Part shown: in pieces, positions 57,801-64,000 of the stretch | How the letters are laid out: every line of letters begins with the position of its first letter | Numbering within the stretch: position 1 is the stretch's first letter | Origin: Branchinecta lynchi | Taxonomy: Eukaryota; Arthropoda; Branchiopoda; Anostraca; Branchinectidae | Length of the DNA stretch: 64,000 bases | Direction: 5' to 3' | NCBI GenBank assembly: GCA_023053575.1 | Contig: JAKZAP010000014.1 | Location: forward strand, 10,664,001-10,728,000 | Translations under genes and position numbers: made by a program | The notes under the pieces: model-generated | What the model was told of the DNA's origin: nothing | The model's database searches: none | Seen by the model: the letters and a program-made list of their open reading frames with translations, nothing else

Positions 57801-60800
57801 AAATATATAACATAAGAGACCCTGAGCTTGCTCTAACCTGATTAGCAAGTACAACTAAAAAATCCAGTCCCACCAGTGGAGCAAAATTCTCAGAGGTTAA
57901 GTGTTAAGTTTAAGTTAAAGTGTAGTTTTTAGTCAATCAGAGAGTCTCAGTTTGTACTTGTCAATTTTAAGTGTGTTTCCTATGAAAGTGTTACGTTTTG
58001 CTTCTGTTTTGTTTTTGTACTGAGTCCTTTTTCTGTTTGAAATAACGGGTGATAAATAAATAAATAAAAAAAAATTGTGCGATAGCGCAGCCGTGCGATA
58101 GCATTTTCACTATTTATTCATAGGATAAGTGGACAAGCTCTCTCTCTCTCAGCATACTATAGTTTGTGTCTTGTCCCCAGATGAGCCGTCTATTCCCCTA
58201 CCCCTCCCATCGTCAGTGCGTCGATCCGAGAGGAAAACTGGCAATCAGTTTTTGGCGTATCTTTTTAATTCGTCAGCCCCATTTTTACAGTTTCATTCCA
58301 ACATATATTTCAATTCCAACATGTATTTCAGCTCTTATTTGTAAAGGGTATTAGTTCATTTGTTGTCACTTTTTGCGTAATCCGTAAATATTTTATTCAC
58401 TTAATTTAGATTGGCTGATATGCAACACTTGACTAGACACAAATAAATAACGATAGTAAAAGGTATTTAGATACGCGTTAAGACCAAATGGTGTATCAGC
58501 GAGGTGTCATTTAAACAAAGGCATTCTTGGTTGAGATACTGTTTGACTAGGTACCGCTTTCCATTACTGCCACGCGCGGTAATAGAATGACCATTTTGAA
58601 CGAATTTCCATTAGTGAATGTAACTTCAACAAGTGCTGACGGGTAGACACTCGAAAATGCACAACTCACCTGCGATAACATTAGTATCGCACGGCTGGGA
58701 GTTTTCAGAACATCATAGCCGATCCTAGGTACAGTAGAGGTATGCTATTTGTTGACTTTGGACTTTGCATGCACTTGCTGTGAGTAAAATCAACTATCAG
58801 TTAGCCAAAGTAGGTTGTTAAGGGTCTCTGAAAATACATGAATAGGTATTTTAGATCTTCATTCTACAATTTAGTCCAAAAATGCAAGAAGGAAATACCT
58901 GGGGAGGGAGCGTGCGGTAGATGGTCTTTATTCGTGCCCTATGTGTGGGGACCCGGAGGGGAGTGTGGACCACTTGATCTCAATGATTTAAGATTAGAGT
59001 TGCTCCAGAGACAGCCAGGCGACGAGGAGTGGCAGTGGCTAAATGGTCTGATGTGTGGTCGATCGTTTACTACTATTAAAAACCTGGCAGTGTTTGTCCA
59101 GGTGGGACTGAGACACAGGTCTTTGTTCTTTTAAAGTGTTTTAATTGTGTAGTTATTTTTCTTTGTTTTGCCTTCAGAAAGTTTGTTGAATCTGTAGTTA
59201 GTATTTGATTTGCATAATATTTTTGTACCATGGCCCACTGGGCTTTCCATGTACAATACATACATACATACATTAAACTACCTGTTCGAATAGATTACAT
59301 GACATCTCTCCACAAGACAACTGGCCACACCCACAACTGGGAAGCGAGAGTCGCCACACAGACTGTCACCACAGGGACGACTCGCCTCACCGATAACTTG
59401 CCACAGTGTCATTTCGCCACAAGGACGACTTGCCACACGACCAACTCGCCGCATGGACAACTCGCCACAAAAATTCCATTTTAGGTAAAGAAAAAAAAAG
59501 AAAAAATATATTTAAAAAATATAGACAGTTAGCTTCAGTTGACCCAAGGTAATTTGGGTCCTCTCTAATGAATCCTTTCAGTTTTTAATCCGCAATAATA
59601 ATCCTATGTCGCAGTTAAATATAAACACATAGCGGCCAAAAATTCAGTGTGGTATTAAGATGTCCAGACACGCACCGATCGAGTAGCTGGGCATCTTCCA
59701 CGAAACAACAACAACATAGAAGGCTGGCGTCTCCGCTTTAACCAGCGGATAGGATCAAGCCGTCCAAGTCTTTGGCATTGCCTGAACTGTTTCAAGATCG
59801 AAGAAAATTTATGAAAGGCCGACTTGGACCGGATCAAGGCAGGTTGTTTTCCTCCTCGGCTAAAGAAACAATACTTGAAGACTAACCAGAATAGAAAGAA
59901 TTGTCAGTAGGTATAGCCGTCGCAATGCTCTTGATGTATTGAGAGGCATTGCCCATAATTCTCTGCTCCACTAAAAATTTTGTTCGAATAAACAGTAATT
60001 GAATAAAGTACTTTATGCTATAAATGTGGCGAGATGTCACACATTGGCAAGATGTCTGGATGTCACTTTGGCAAGATGTCGTGTGGCGACTAGCGAGTAG
60101 TCGGTTCCCAGCTGTCGCTATGGCGAGTTGCCTTGTGACGAGATGTCCCGACACGGTTCAAAAAAACATACCTCTACTGTACTAAGCATACCAATAGCCA
60201 GGAAACCTTGCTACTAACTTGATTTTAGTTAAACCGCTGCATAATGCTGGAGGTCCCGCTCACGTAAAAGTCCTATTTCTTAAAGACAATTGGCCATACC
60301 TTTAGGTAGTCGCACAAAGATCCAAGCTCATGGAATTCTGTTATGAGGAGGTATTCCGCTTGAATATTGTCCCCTCTTTTCTCAGCTCCCGAGAATGTCA
60401 GAATATTCTCATGTTCCATCAGTGGCAATTTGTAGACTTCAAGCTCGGCCATCCACGACAGCTTGTCCTGAAAAGCACGAAAATAACATAATCAGCACGA
60501 CTTGACCCACCTACCCATCTGATCCGTAATAACCTCTGCACTTCAACTTTTTTCTTTAAGCTAAATGCACACTGAAAGAGAAAACTATTCGCTATAGGCG
60601 ATTTCCAGGGATCATCGGCCCATCCATATGAGCTAGGGGCCAGTTAGATAACTAAGAAAATGTTACCAGCAGTGACCGTTTTCTTGTTTTTCCGGAGACG
60701 TCCGGTACGCTGGACTTGGACTTCCACACCGTAGACGAAGTCCGGTCAGATGACCGTTTTACCGTCTAAGTTTTATCCCAATCATTTAACCCATCTGGTC

Positions 60801-63543
60801 CCTCCGTTCACCACAAAATTTTCGGTATCCCTCTATAACGGTATCCCACAGTGGAGGTAGATAGGACACATAAATGACATAGCATCCGCTCCTTTCAGTC
60901 ATCAAGTTTTAATCAAATCGGATCATTTCCTGGAAAAGTCAGGTTTCTCTCTCAAACTCCGCCCACCGAGGCTGGATCCGGATCCCAAAATAGCACATCT
61001 TATTATTCTTGTGTTCTTTATATACACCAAGTTTCATCCTCCTAGCTTATGTGTGAGTACTCGAACTAGAAAAAGTGGGATAGACTGACGTACGATCATT
61101 ATTTGGCTGGTGGTTACAAGTGCCACAGAAAACCCAAAGTAGATAATAATACAAAGCAAGAGAAAAGGCTTTCGCCTCTAAATAATTTTCATTCACCTCT
61201 AAATTCTGAGTAGTCGAACTGATCAGAGTTAAAAATCCGATCAACAATGCGCTTGAAACTATTGATCGATTCAGCATTAACCGCATCTTCGGTAAAGCTG
61301 TTCCAAGGATCAACAATTCTGTTGTCAAAACCCCACTTAAGAACGTCCTTGTGGAGTCTTGATTTTGCAAGCTTGTTCGCGTGCCCCCGATGATGACGGT
61401 TAATGCTGAATCTTACTAAATCAGTCACTTCAAAACTGTCATAACTTCCATTGATTAATTTGAATGTTTGAATCAGGTGTCATCTAAAAAATCTGTATGC
61501 AATGGAGGGAAGGCACAACTTGGCTAATCTCACTTGGTGGAGAAGACCGCGCAGACCTGGTACGAACTTCGTAGCTCTCCGTTGATTTTTTTCATAAGCC
61601 TCAATGTCACAATTGTAATATGGCCTCACTGTGGTGTGGTCATATTCAACGATCGGGCGAACCATCGACTTGAAAAGAAGTGAGAACAAACCATCCTGCC
61701 TATATGTAAAGTTTCTTCGAATTACACCAAGGTTTCTATTATAGATGTGGATAAAGACCCCCCCCCCCCCCCCCCGCACCATCTCTTGACAGAGGCGACG
61801 TATATGGAAACCGAGGTTTTCCGGATCTGATCTTAGGTCCATCCTCGGATCTCGGAAGCTTTAAGCAAATAAACTACCTGTGGGGGGAATATCTTGACTG
61901 CCACGATATCAGCCTTTCGGTTTGCCTTCCAAACGGCTCCAAAGCGGCCCCTGGCTTTGATCTCCATAAGATGGACGGGTATGGTGTTTTGCACTAAGGC
62001 CGGACATTCATAGCAGGCTGTGTCTGAGGTCGGGAGCTGGAAGGAAAAGAAAGTTACCATACAAGTAACTAAGTAGTTTACTTATGACCCGCCATTTTCA
62101 AAAGGTGAGCATGGGAAAGAAATGAAATAAAACACAATTCTATATTTTCGAAAAGAAAATTTCTTGTGCTGGCTGGGCCCAGTCATCCATGATTTTTGGC
62201 AGAGACGACGAATTTCCAAAAGTGTAACGCTGGCATCTTTAGCTTGAAACTGCTCCGTTAACATGTGTCTATGGCATAACTTTGACAAACAACGCAGGTG
62301 CTTCGCATACTTAAAATAGCACTTTCTCATCTTTTGTAACTCCATTCGCGTGACACCAGACCGAAGTAAAATAGAAGAAGCGGAAAAAGAGCAATATAAA
62401 TTTAAGCTTTACGATTGTAGCGCCCGCAGTTAGGGACAATACGCCCATAGGCGGTACAAATAGATTTACATACAACTTGAACAAACTAAGAGCCAGTTTT
62501 TGACAGTGTAGATTTGAAGGTTATCCAAAGCCCTCGCAGAGAGCCGGTCGAGTTGGTGATGAATGAACCAAGAGAGATCGAAGCATTGGATGTATTTGAA
62601 CAGTGAAGGGTTGAAATGCAGGAACTCACATTTTGAGGGGTATATCCTAATAGTACAAGAAAAACATTCCAGTCCGTATTTTCCATCATTTCCTTGAATT
62701 AGTTGGTTGCAAGACTATGATAGACTGGAAACCCAAGATGGTGGCAGTCGACAAAGGGTTCGAAAGCGATGGAACACTTTTTAAGAATATGACGGATTTA
62801 TAGAAGCAACACAACAGTTGCTTTTTTGCAGATACCATGGTATCTGTTACCACTGTAACTGAATCTGCAAATAGTCGTTTTAGCAGTTACCGTGGTATCT
62901 GATAAACGGTTACTCTGTAAAAAACGACTATTGCCGAAATTGCACTTTTCGAAGTCATCCCAAAAGAAAAACTGATACCCAGTTACATCACTAAGTGCTA
63001 AACTTCTTTCTCGCCAATTTGACAAAATCTGATGAAAGTGAGATGACTTTTCAGATACCACGACAGATGGCCAGATACCACAGTAACTGCAAAACGCTTT
63101 ATGACAGTAGTATCAGATACCACTGTTACTGCGAAAACGACTTTCAACCGTGGTATCAGATCCCATGGTATCTGCAAAAACGCAACTAGTGAGACTGAAA
63201 GCTGCTAGTCTCACAGAAATTTCTGTGAGGTCGCATCAATGTGAACCAAGGATAGAAGACAGAAACTGTCAAGATTACAACTATTTACGCTAGTCTCACA
63301 GAAATTTCTGTGAGGTCGCATCAATGTGAACCAAGGATAGAAGACAGAAACTGTCAAGATTACAACTATTTACGTCAACAGAACAAGGAATATGTTCCGG
63401 TTAGCTTACCTCATTGAATAGGGAGAGCTTGTTTCTTCTGTAAAACCAATACCCAGCCAAAGAAAGAGCCAAAACCATCAACAAGGCAGCAGTCCAGATT
63501 AAGGTGATGATCCCAATTGAGTTATCATGAGGAATGGGAACAG
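38236..63543 (-). CDS. acvr2: Activin receptor type II (serine/threonine kinase receptor), 3' eight exons
   Basis: The exons are 63543-63410, 62036-61878, 60467-60300, 56752-56631, 50359-50245, 45699-45562, 42993-42862 and 38442-38236. They join in phase to 390 residues plus stop. Order: membrane span ([20 protein letters not shown]), glycine loop ARGRFGAVW, lysine in VAVKIF, catalytic loop HRDFKSKN, DFG in CIADFGLAL, and [16 protein letters not shown], the activation segment typical of type II activin receptors. CSTIEECWD ends the kinase domain. The family binds activin/BMP-type ligands at the cell surface and phosphorylates type I receptors. The extracellular domain and signal peptide lie beyond 64000. 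The tail ends SVLLDSDE and is unlike vertebrate tails. All key catalytic residues are present. Introns carry many mobile elements. Confidence 0.95.
38466..39112. mobile_element. Long foldback element flanked by a 15-bp direct repeat
   Basis: AGAGAGATTGCACC at 38481 is mirrored by GGTGCAATCTCTCT ending at 39052, with arms of roughly 270 bp each. TGTAGCGGATGCTAT occurs directly at 38466-38480 and 39098-39112. It inserted in an activin-receptor intron 24 bp from the last exon's acceptor. One diverged arm also lies at about 940-1440. No coding sequence. Confidence 0.75.
39298..39340 (+). repeat. Solo left end of a GGCACTTG-family element
   Basis: AACCAAGAGCTAGAAGCTCG followed by TATGGCACTTGCAAGG matches the left ends of full copies. 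No array follows. Confidence 0.6.
39401..39416. repeat. (AG)8 microsatellite
   Basis: Eight uninterrupted AG units. Confidence 0.9.
39817..39844 (+). repeat. Poly(A) tract, 28 nt
   Basis: Uninterrupted A28. It could be a relic retroposon tail, but nothing upstream identifies one. Confidence 0.85.
39976..40725 (+). mobile_element. GGATCC-family array element, copy f
   Basis: AACAAGACCAAAGATTTCGA at 39976, then TGGGATCCCAAAAATTC. About three monomers, the AAGTTTCATCAAAAT box, CAGACGGACGGACAAC and the right end ACGTTTTGGGATCCCAAAAA at about 40725. It lies in the activin-receptor intron before the last exon. Confidence 0.85.
40726..41389. other. Unassigned intron; core-monomer scrap at 41275-41388
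   Basis: A single GGATCC-family monomer-like piece (CACCGGATTCCGGTCGCACT) precedes copy g. GAGTTCAAATCC at about 40931 resembles a Pol III B box, but no A box or tRNA fold could be supported. Confidence 0.35.
41390..42573 (+). mobile_element. GGATCC-family array element, copy g
   Basis: Left end AACAAGACCAAAGGTTTCGA at 41390, then TGGGATCCCACAAATT. About six monomers, well preserved in the last two (CGGCCGGATTCCGGGCGAAC). CAGACGGACGGACGGACAAC, then the right end TTACATTTTGGGATCCCAAA. Confidence 0.88.
42862..42993 (-). CDS. acvr2: Activin receptor II: kinase C-lobe exon
   Basis: 44 codons, phase 0: [20 protein letters not shown] and [12 protein letters not shown]. Donor GTAAGT. Confidence 0.94.
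42994..43570. other. Activin-receptor intron; nothing recognised
   Basis: Short open frames at 43120-43588 on the plus strand and 42962-43297 on the minus strand have no motif. The minus-strand one partly overlaps the real exon 42993-42862. Confidence 0.35.
43571..43760 (+). repeat. 105-bp tandem duplication
   Basis: ATCTTTAAGAGGTTATAATAA at 43571 recurs as ATCCTTAAGAGGTCATAAT at 43676. The similarity continues through GGCTGAAGGACTTGGCAG/GCAGGAGGCCTTGGCAG. Confidence 0.7.
43783..45250 (+). mobile_element. GGCACTTG-family array element, copy D
   Basis: Left end AACAAGAGCTAGAAGTTCAT at 43783, then ATGGTACTTGCAAGG. The first 800 bp repeat a different unit of about 115 bp with AGCAAAACC and GTATCGTTTGGTAAAAA words. 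From about 44640 the usual CCAAGTTTCATC/CCCCCC monomers follow. The GACG block is altered to (CCGC)n. The right end is TATGGCACTTGAACGGAGCT, then a decayed complement ending at 45250. Confidence 0.75.
45562..45699 (-). CDS. acvr2: Activin receptor II: activation-segment exon
   Basis: 46 codons, phase 0: [20 protein letters not shown], then [18 protein letters not shown]. Acceptor attacag and donor GTAAAT. Confidence 0.95.
45700..46112. other. AT-rich activin-receptor intron sequence with (TTTA)n
   Basis: No coding sequence. Imperfect TTTA/TTTAT repeats lie at about 45986-46080. Confidence 0.5.
46113..48947 (+). mobile_element. GGCACTTG-family array element, copy C (longest)
   Basis: Left end AACAAGAGCTACGAGCTCAT at 46113, then ATGGCACTTG. 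More than 20 monomers of about 105 bp follow, with CCAAGTTTCATC, CGGATCCGGTCCGG and CCAACTCCCCCCA boxes. Next come GACTGACGGACAG and the right-end hairpin TATGGCACTTG..CAAGTGCCATA at 48916-48946. About 47277-48127 holds a recent 423-bp tandem duplication. The frames of 60-132 codons are translations of the repeat. Confidence 0.88.
48948..50244. other. Activin-receptor intron; nothing recognised
   Basis: AT-rich sequence without a supported gene. A C-run lies at about 50204-50222 close to the exon at 50245. Confidence 0.4.
50245..50359 (-). CDS. acvr2: Activin receptor II: catalytic loop and DFG exon
   Basis: It begins with the third base of the HRD arginine codon, then [20 protein letters not shown]. 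It ends GDVHGQ in phase 0, before donor GTAGCT. Confidence 0.95.
51040..51155 (-). repeat. GGATCC-family right-end fragment
   Basis: TTTTGGGATCCCAAAACTTT at about 51040, then GTATGACTTCGTAAAG and GGTCCGTCTGTTA, in minus orientation. No core array is present. A GGCACTTG-family scrap (TGAAACTTG, CCGAACC..ATCCG) follows at 51190-51370. Confidence 0.6.
51472..52554 (+). CDS. LINE ORF1 (nucleic-acid-binding, CCHC zinc knuckles)
   Basis: A 360-codon intact frame. The C-terminal part (about residues 285-350) has three cysteine/histidine knuckles: [24 protein letters not shown] and [15 protein letters not shown]. These are typical of ORF1/gag-like proteins of I/Jockey/CR1-type non-LTR retrotransposons, which coat the element RNA. 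A mixed helical domain lies upstream. It overlaps the start of ORF2 by 43 bp in another frame. The element lies antisense in the activin-receptor intron between 56631 and 50359. The intact frame suggests recent insertion. Confidence 0.88.
   Translation: MIAETSDMNLMYSPVLNFIQFNREKGVEDEIIKKFGREFFEHDLVMKAKTLLCSIVDPDVPPKKRQGPNAALSHFSDMLEIFAKCDIDGTELPNFVILSPFEVPCIPASAFARLNAKLNSLEEMVKTLSNQFSSYNGQFPELPRKAAPAADTHAMVVVSKLPETLNDPLLRKQLIDQVKGHESISSVRPKGNKLLINIEKSVAADFCDSIVSIMTGTVTKVVSKLLKGIPVSFEVSNFAGYPGTSGVKRLDSSQAVKVEFIDSFEKAKALKNGLKLGYEYFSVYDFIETPRCCFRCRSPEHFQSQCSSPVEKCARCAGNHAISKDSPCTNSPKCANCDGDHPSYSLLCPVMKARVVSGAR
52512..55195 (+). pseudogene. LINE ORF2 (apurinic endonuclease plus reverse transcriptase), one frameshift
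   Basis: The first frame (52512-54371) encodes an exonuclease/endonuclease/phosphatase domain with [28 protein letters not shown] and VDHLPLSF, then the start of the reverse transcriptase ([20 protein letters not shown]). The frame is lost near 54290 by a one-base change. The second frame (54299-55195) carries [24 protein letters not shown], the catalytic [10 protein letters not shown] and the C-terminal thumb region. All catalytic motifs are present, so the frameshift is the only visible lesion. The 3' end lies at about 55290 (ATAAAAATAAATACAAATTT), after a short untranslated region. It makes cDNA by target-primed reverse transcription. The exact clade is not decided. Confidence 0.88.
55350..55640 (-). 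repeat. GGCACTTG-family array fragment
   Basis: GGGATGAAACTTT, GGTTCGAACCGGATC and a G-run occur at the usual spacing. Together with the scrap at 51190-51370 in the same orientation, it suggests the LINE inserted into an older array copy. Confidence 0.55.
55790..56412. repeat. CCGACA-rich element with G-run right end
   Basis: Repeated GATTTACCGACAGACC/TTGTCGGTAT and GTTTGTCAGAGC words occur about every 110-130 bp. It ends GGGGG...ACTGCCCCCCACCATTCC, then CTAGTTTCACCACTG at about 56419. Layout resembles the 17550-18926 element. The left terminus was not found. Confidence 0.5.
56631..56752 (-). CDS. acvr2: Activin receptor II: pre-catalytic-loop exon
   Basis: Encodes [20 protein letters not shown] and KPAVAH, ending with two bases of the HRD arginine. 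Donor GTAAGT. Confidence 0.93.
56753..57164. other. Activin-receptor intron; nothing recognised
   Basis: No open frame or bounded repeat supported. Confidence 0.4.
57165..58077 (+). pseudogene. 5'-truncated LINE related to the one at 51472-55195
   Basis: [14 protein letters not shown] at about 57180 matches the region after the reverse-transcriptase motif B. The frame at 57449-57841 encodes a thumb/C-terminal region ([39 protein letters not shown]) parallel to the C-terminus of the fuller LINE. Several stops and frameshifts lie between. The tail is GATAAATAAATAAATAAAAA at about 58052. It is sense-oriented like the fuller LINE and antisense to the receptor gene. Confidence 0.8.
58730..60181. 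mobile_element. Mariner-like foldback element with arrays of about 20-bp units
   Basis: TACAGTAGAGGTATG at 58730 is mirrored exactly by CATACCTCTACTGTA ending at 60181. TA at each edge fits a Tc1/mariner-type TA target duplication. Inside are inverted arms at 59301-59470 and about 60030-60146, made of CGCCACAAGGACGACTTG-like units (complement on the right: GGCGAGTTGCCTTGTGACGA). A LINE fragment (58838-59275) lies between the left end and the left arm. No transposase is visible. Confidence 0.75.
58838..59275 (+). pseudogene. LINE C-terminal fragment nested in the foldback
   Basis: One frame reads [18 protein letters not shown] at about 58938, the cysteine/histidine motif near the C-terminus of some LINE ORF2 proteins. 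Another, shifted frame continues [15 protein letters not shown]. The 3' end is CCCACTGGGCTTTCCATGTA and a CATA microsatellite. Frameshifted and inactive. Confidence 0.6.
60300..60467 (-). CDS. acvr2: Activin receptor II: helix-C exon
   Basis: 56 codons, phase 0. [17 protein letters not shown] holds the helix-C glutamate, followed by GAEKRG and [18 protein letters not shown]. Donor GTATGG. Confidence 0.95.
60690..61128 (+). repeat. GGCACTTG-family fragment with right end (diverged)
   Basis: Monomers with AGTTTTATCCCAATCA, CAAACTCCGCCCACCGAGGC and CCAAGTTTCATCCTCCTAGC are followed by GACTGACGTACG and a decayed right end ACAAGTGCCACAGAAAA. The left part is missing. Confidence 0.6.
61186..61842 (-). 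pseudogene. LINE reverse-transcriptase C-terminal fragment
   Basis: The minus-strand frame encodes [35 protein letters not shown] and, after one in-frame TGA at about 61479, [18 protein letters not shown] and [19 protein letters not shown]. This is the standard tail of CR1/Jockey-type reverse transcriptases. An 18-base C-run at about 61759-61776 disrupts the upstream part. It lies sense to the receptor gene, 36 bp from the glycine-loop exon. Confidence 0.85.
61878..62036 (-). CDS. acvr2: Activin receptor II: glycine-loop exon
   Basis: Acceptor cttccag and donor GTAGTT, 53 codons in phase 0. It contains [16 protein letters not shown] and the ATP-binding lysine in VAVKIFP. Confidence 0.95.
62037..62815. 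other. Activin-receptor intron; nothing recognised
   Basis: Minus-strand frames at 62082-62345 and 62486-62689 have no motif. The flanking receptor exons join in phase without them. Confidence 0.4.
62816..63187. mobile_element. MITE with GCAGATACCATGGTATCTG ends
   Basis: AGTTGCTTTTTTGCAGATAC at 62816 is mirrored by a copy ending GTATCTGCAAAAACGCAACT at 63187. Internal CAGATACCACxGTAACTGC words occur in both orientations. No target duplication could be fixed. Confidence 0.7.
63204..63373 (+). repeat. 85-bp perfect tandem duplication
   Basis: The unit starting GCTAGTCTCACAGAAATTTC repeats at 63204 and 63289. It contains the palindrome CTCACAGAAATTTCTGTGAG. It ends 36 bp from the receptor transmembrane exon. 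Confidence 0.9.
63410..63543 (-). CDS. acvr2: Activin receptor II: transmembrane exon
   Basis: Acceptor ttttccag and donor GTAAGC. It begins with the last two bases of a codon. It encodes VPIPHDN, a hydrophobic span of about 22 residues, then the basic stop-transfer YRRNKL. Confidence 0.9.
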
Positions 63544-64000
63544 CTGGAAAAATTGACTGTATAGTTAAGTGTTTGATCTGTCAAGAACTGATATGAGCGT
63601 CTAGTAAATGGCAGGTAATGGCCTTTGGCTGGGAGCTTTGTGTATTTTACCGAAAAACGGAAGTTTGCCCCAACCGTTGTCAACTTACGGACTTAAGGTA
63701 CTGGTAATATAGGCCCAGTTGCCCCTGTGGCATTTGGGTGTGAAGGGTTGGAGCCACCAACTACCAAGGACATATCTAGACCCAAATGAAAAGAAATGCT
63801 CTAAGTTTCACCTTGATGCCAATCATGCTTTTAATACCGTTACAATGTGAACCCCTCCCATTTGCCCCTGAACTGGAAGGGCTAATGGGCCCAGCTGTCC
63901 ATGGACGGGAGGTTGGGCGACAACTTCAAAAGTTTTTTCCAACCTTAGGATTTATCAATACAAGGAATTTAATCTCCAGCTCTGGTGAAGTTAAACACTA
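63544..64000. other. Activin-receptor intron running off the window
   Basis: No exon encoding the cysteine-rich ectodomain was found here, and no repeat was recognised. Confidence 0.5.

Noticed and set aside
62082..62345. 87-codon minus-strand frame between two receptor exons
   Set aside because: The flanking exons join in phase without it and match the family's sequence continuity.

Overview
The window is nuclear DNA of an animal, most likely an invertebrate. It holds intron-rich animal genes with standard GT..AG splice sites, several non-LTR retrotransposon remnants and a very high load of non-autonomous DNA elements. No rRNA, tRNA, CRISPR array or bacterial-type operon was seen. The species cannot be named from the sequence. 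The core-repeat plus GACG-microsatellite elements resemble the 'pearl' type known from bivalves, but such elements occur more widely.

Two genes can be reconstructed exon by exon, both on the minus strand. (1) A complete SEC22-type R-SNARE gene has five coding exons between 19067 (ATG) and 4887 (stop), encoding 211 residues with longin, SNARE and C-terminal membrane segments. (2) The 3' part of an activin receptor type II gene has eight exons between 63543 and 38236, encoding 390 residues: membrane span, whole serine/threonine kinase domain and C-terminal tail. The ligand-binding ectodomain lies beyond the right edge. A third, unrecognised gene on the plus strand is represented only by a probable last exon (2385-2779). 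The three genes show no evident functional link beyond secretory-pathway transport and TGF-beta-type signalling.

Most of the rest is mobile or repetitive DNA. Two families of long array-bearing elements dominate. The 'GGCACTTG' family lies at 1-785, 5250-7108, 7418-8384, 43783-45250 and 46113-48947, plus fragments. The 'GGATCC' family lies at 8707-9760, 12084-12951, 19593-20543, 34884-35932, 39976-40725 and 41390-42573, plus fragments. Both share one plan: a start reading AACAAGA, a palindromic word near each end, a core array of roughly 100-135 bp monomers, an AAGTTTCATC box and a short (GACG)n block before the right end. I read them as two branches of one pearl/HINE-like (Helentron-related) lineage.

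Other elements have boundaries that can be read directly. Four have perfect 8-bp target duplications: a hAT remnant at 10433-11184, a MITE at 15820-15984, an element at 17550-18926, and a 5.75-kb element at 19229-24977 starting only 162 bp upstream of the SEC22 ATG. A mariner-like foldback occupies 58730-60181. A nearly intact LINE (51472-55195, two ORFs, one frameshift in the reverse transcriptase) sits antisense in an activin-receptor intron, and truncated LINEs lie at about 28570-29545, 57165-58077, 58838-59275 and 61186-61842. A hammerhead-ribozyme-like motif of the Penelope type lies near 25038-25082, with a decayed copy inside a hairpin at 6051-6190.
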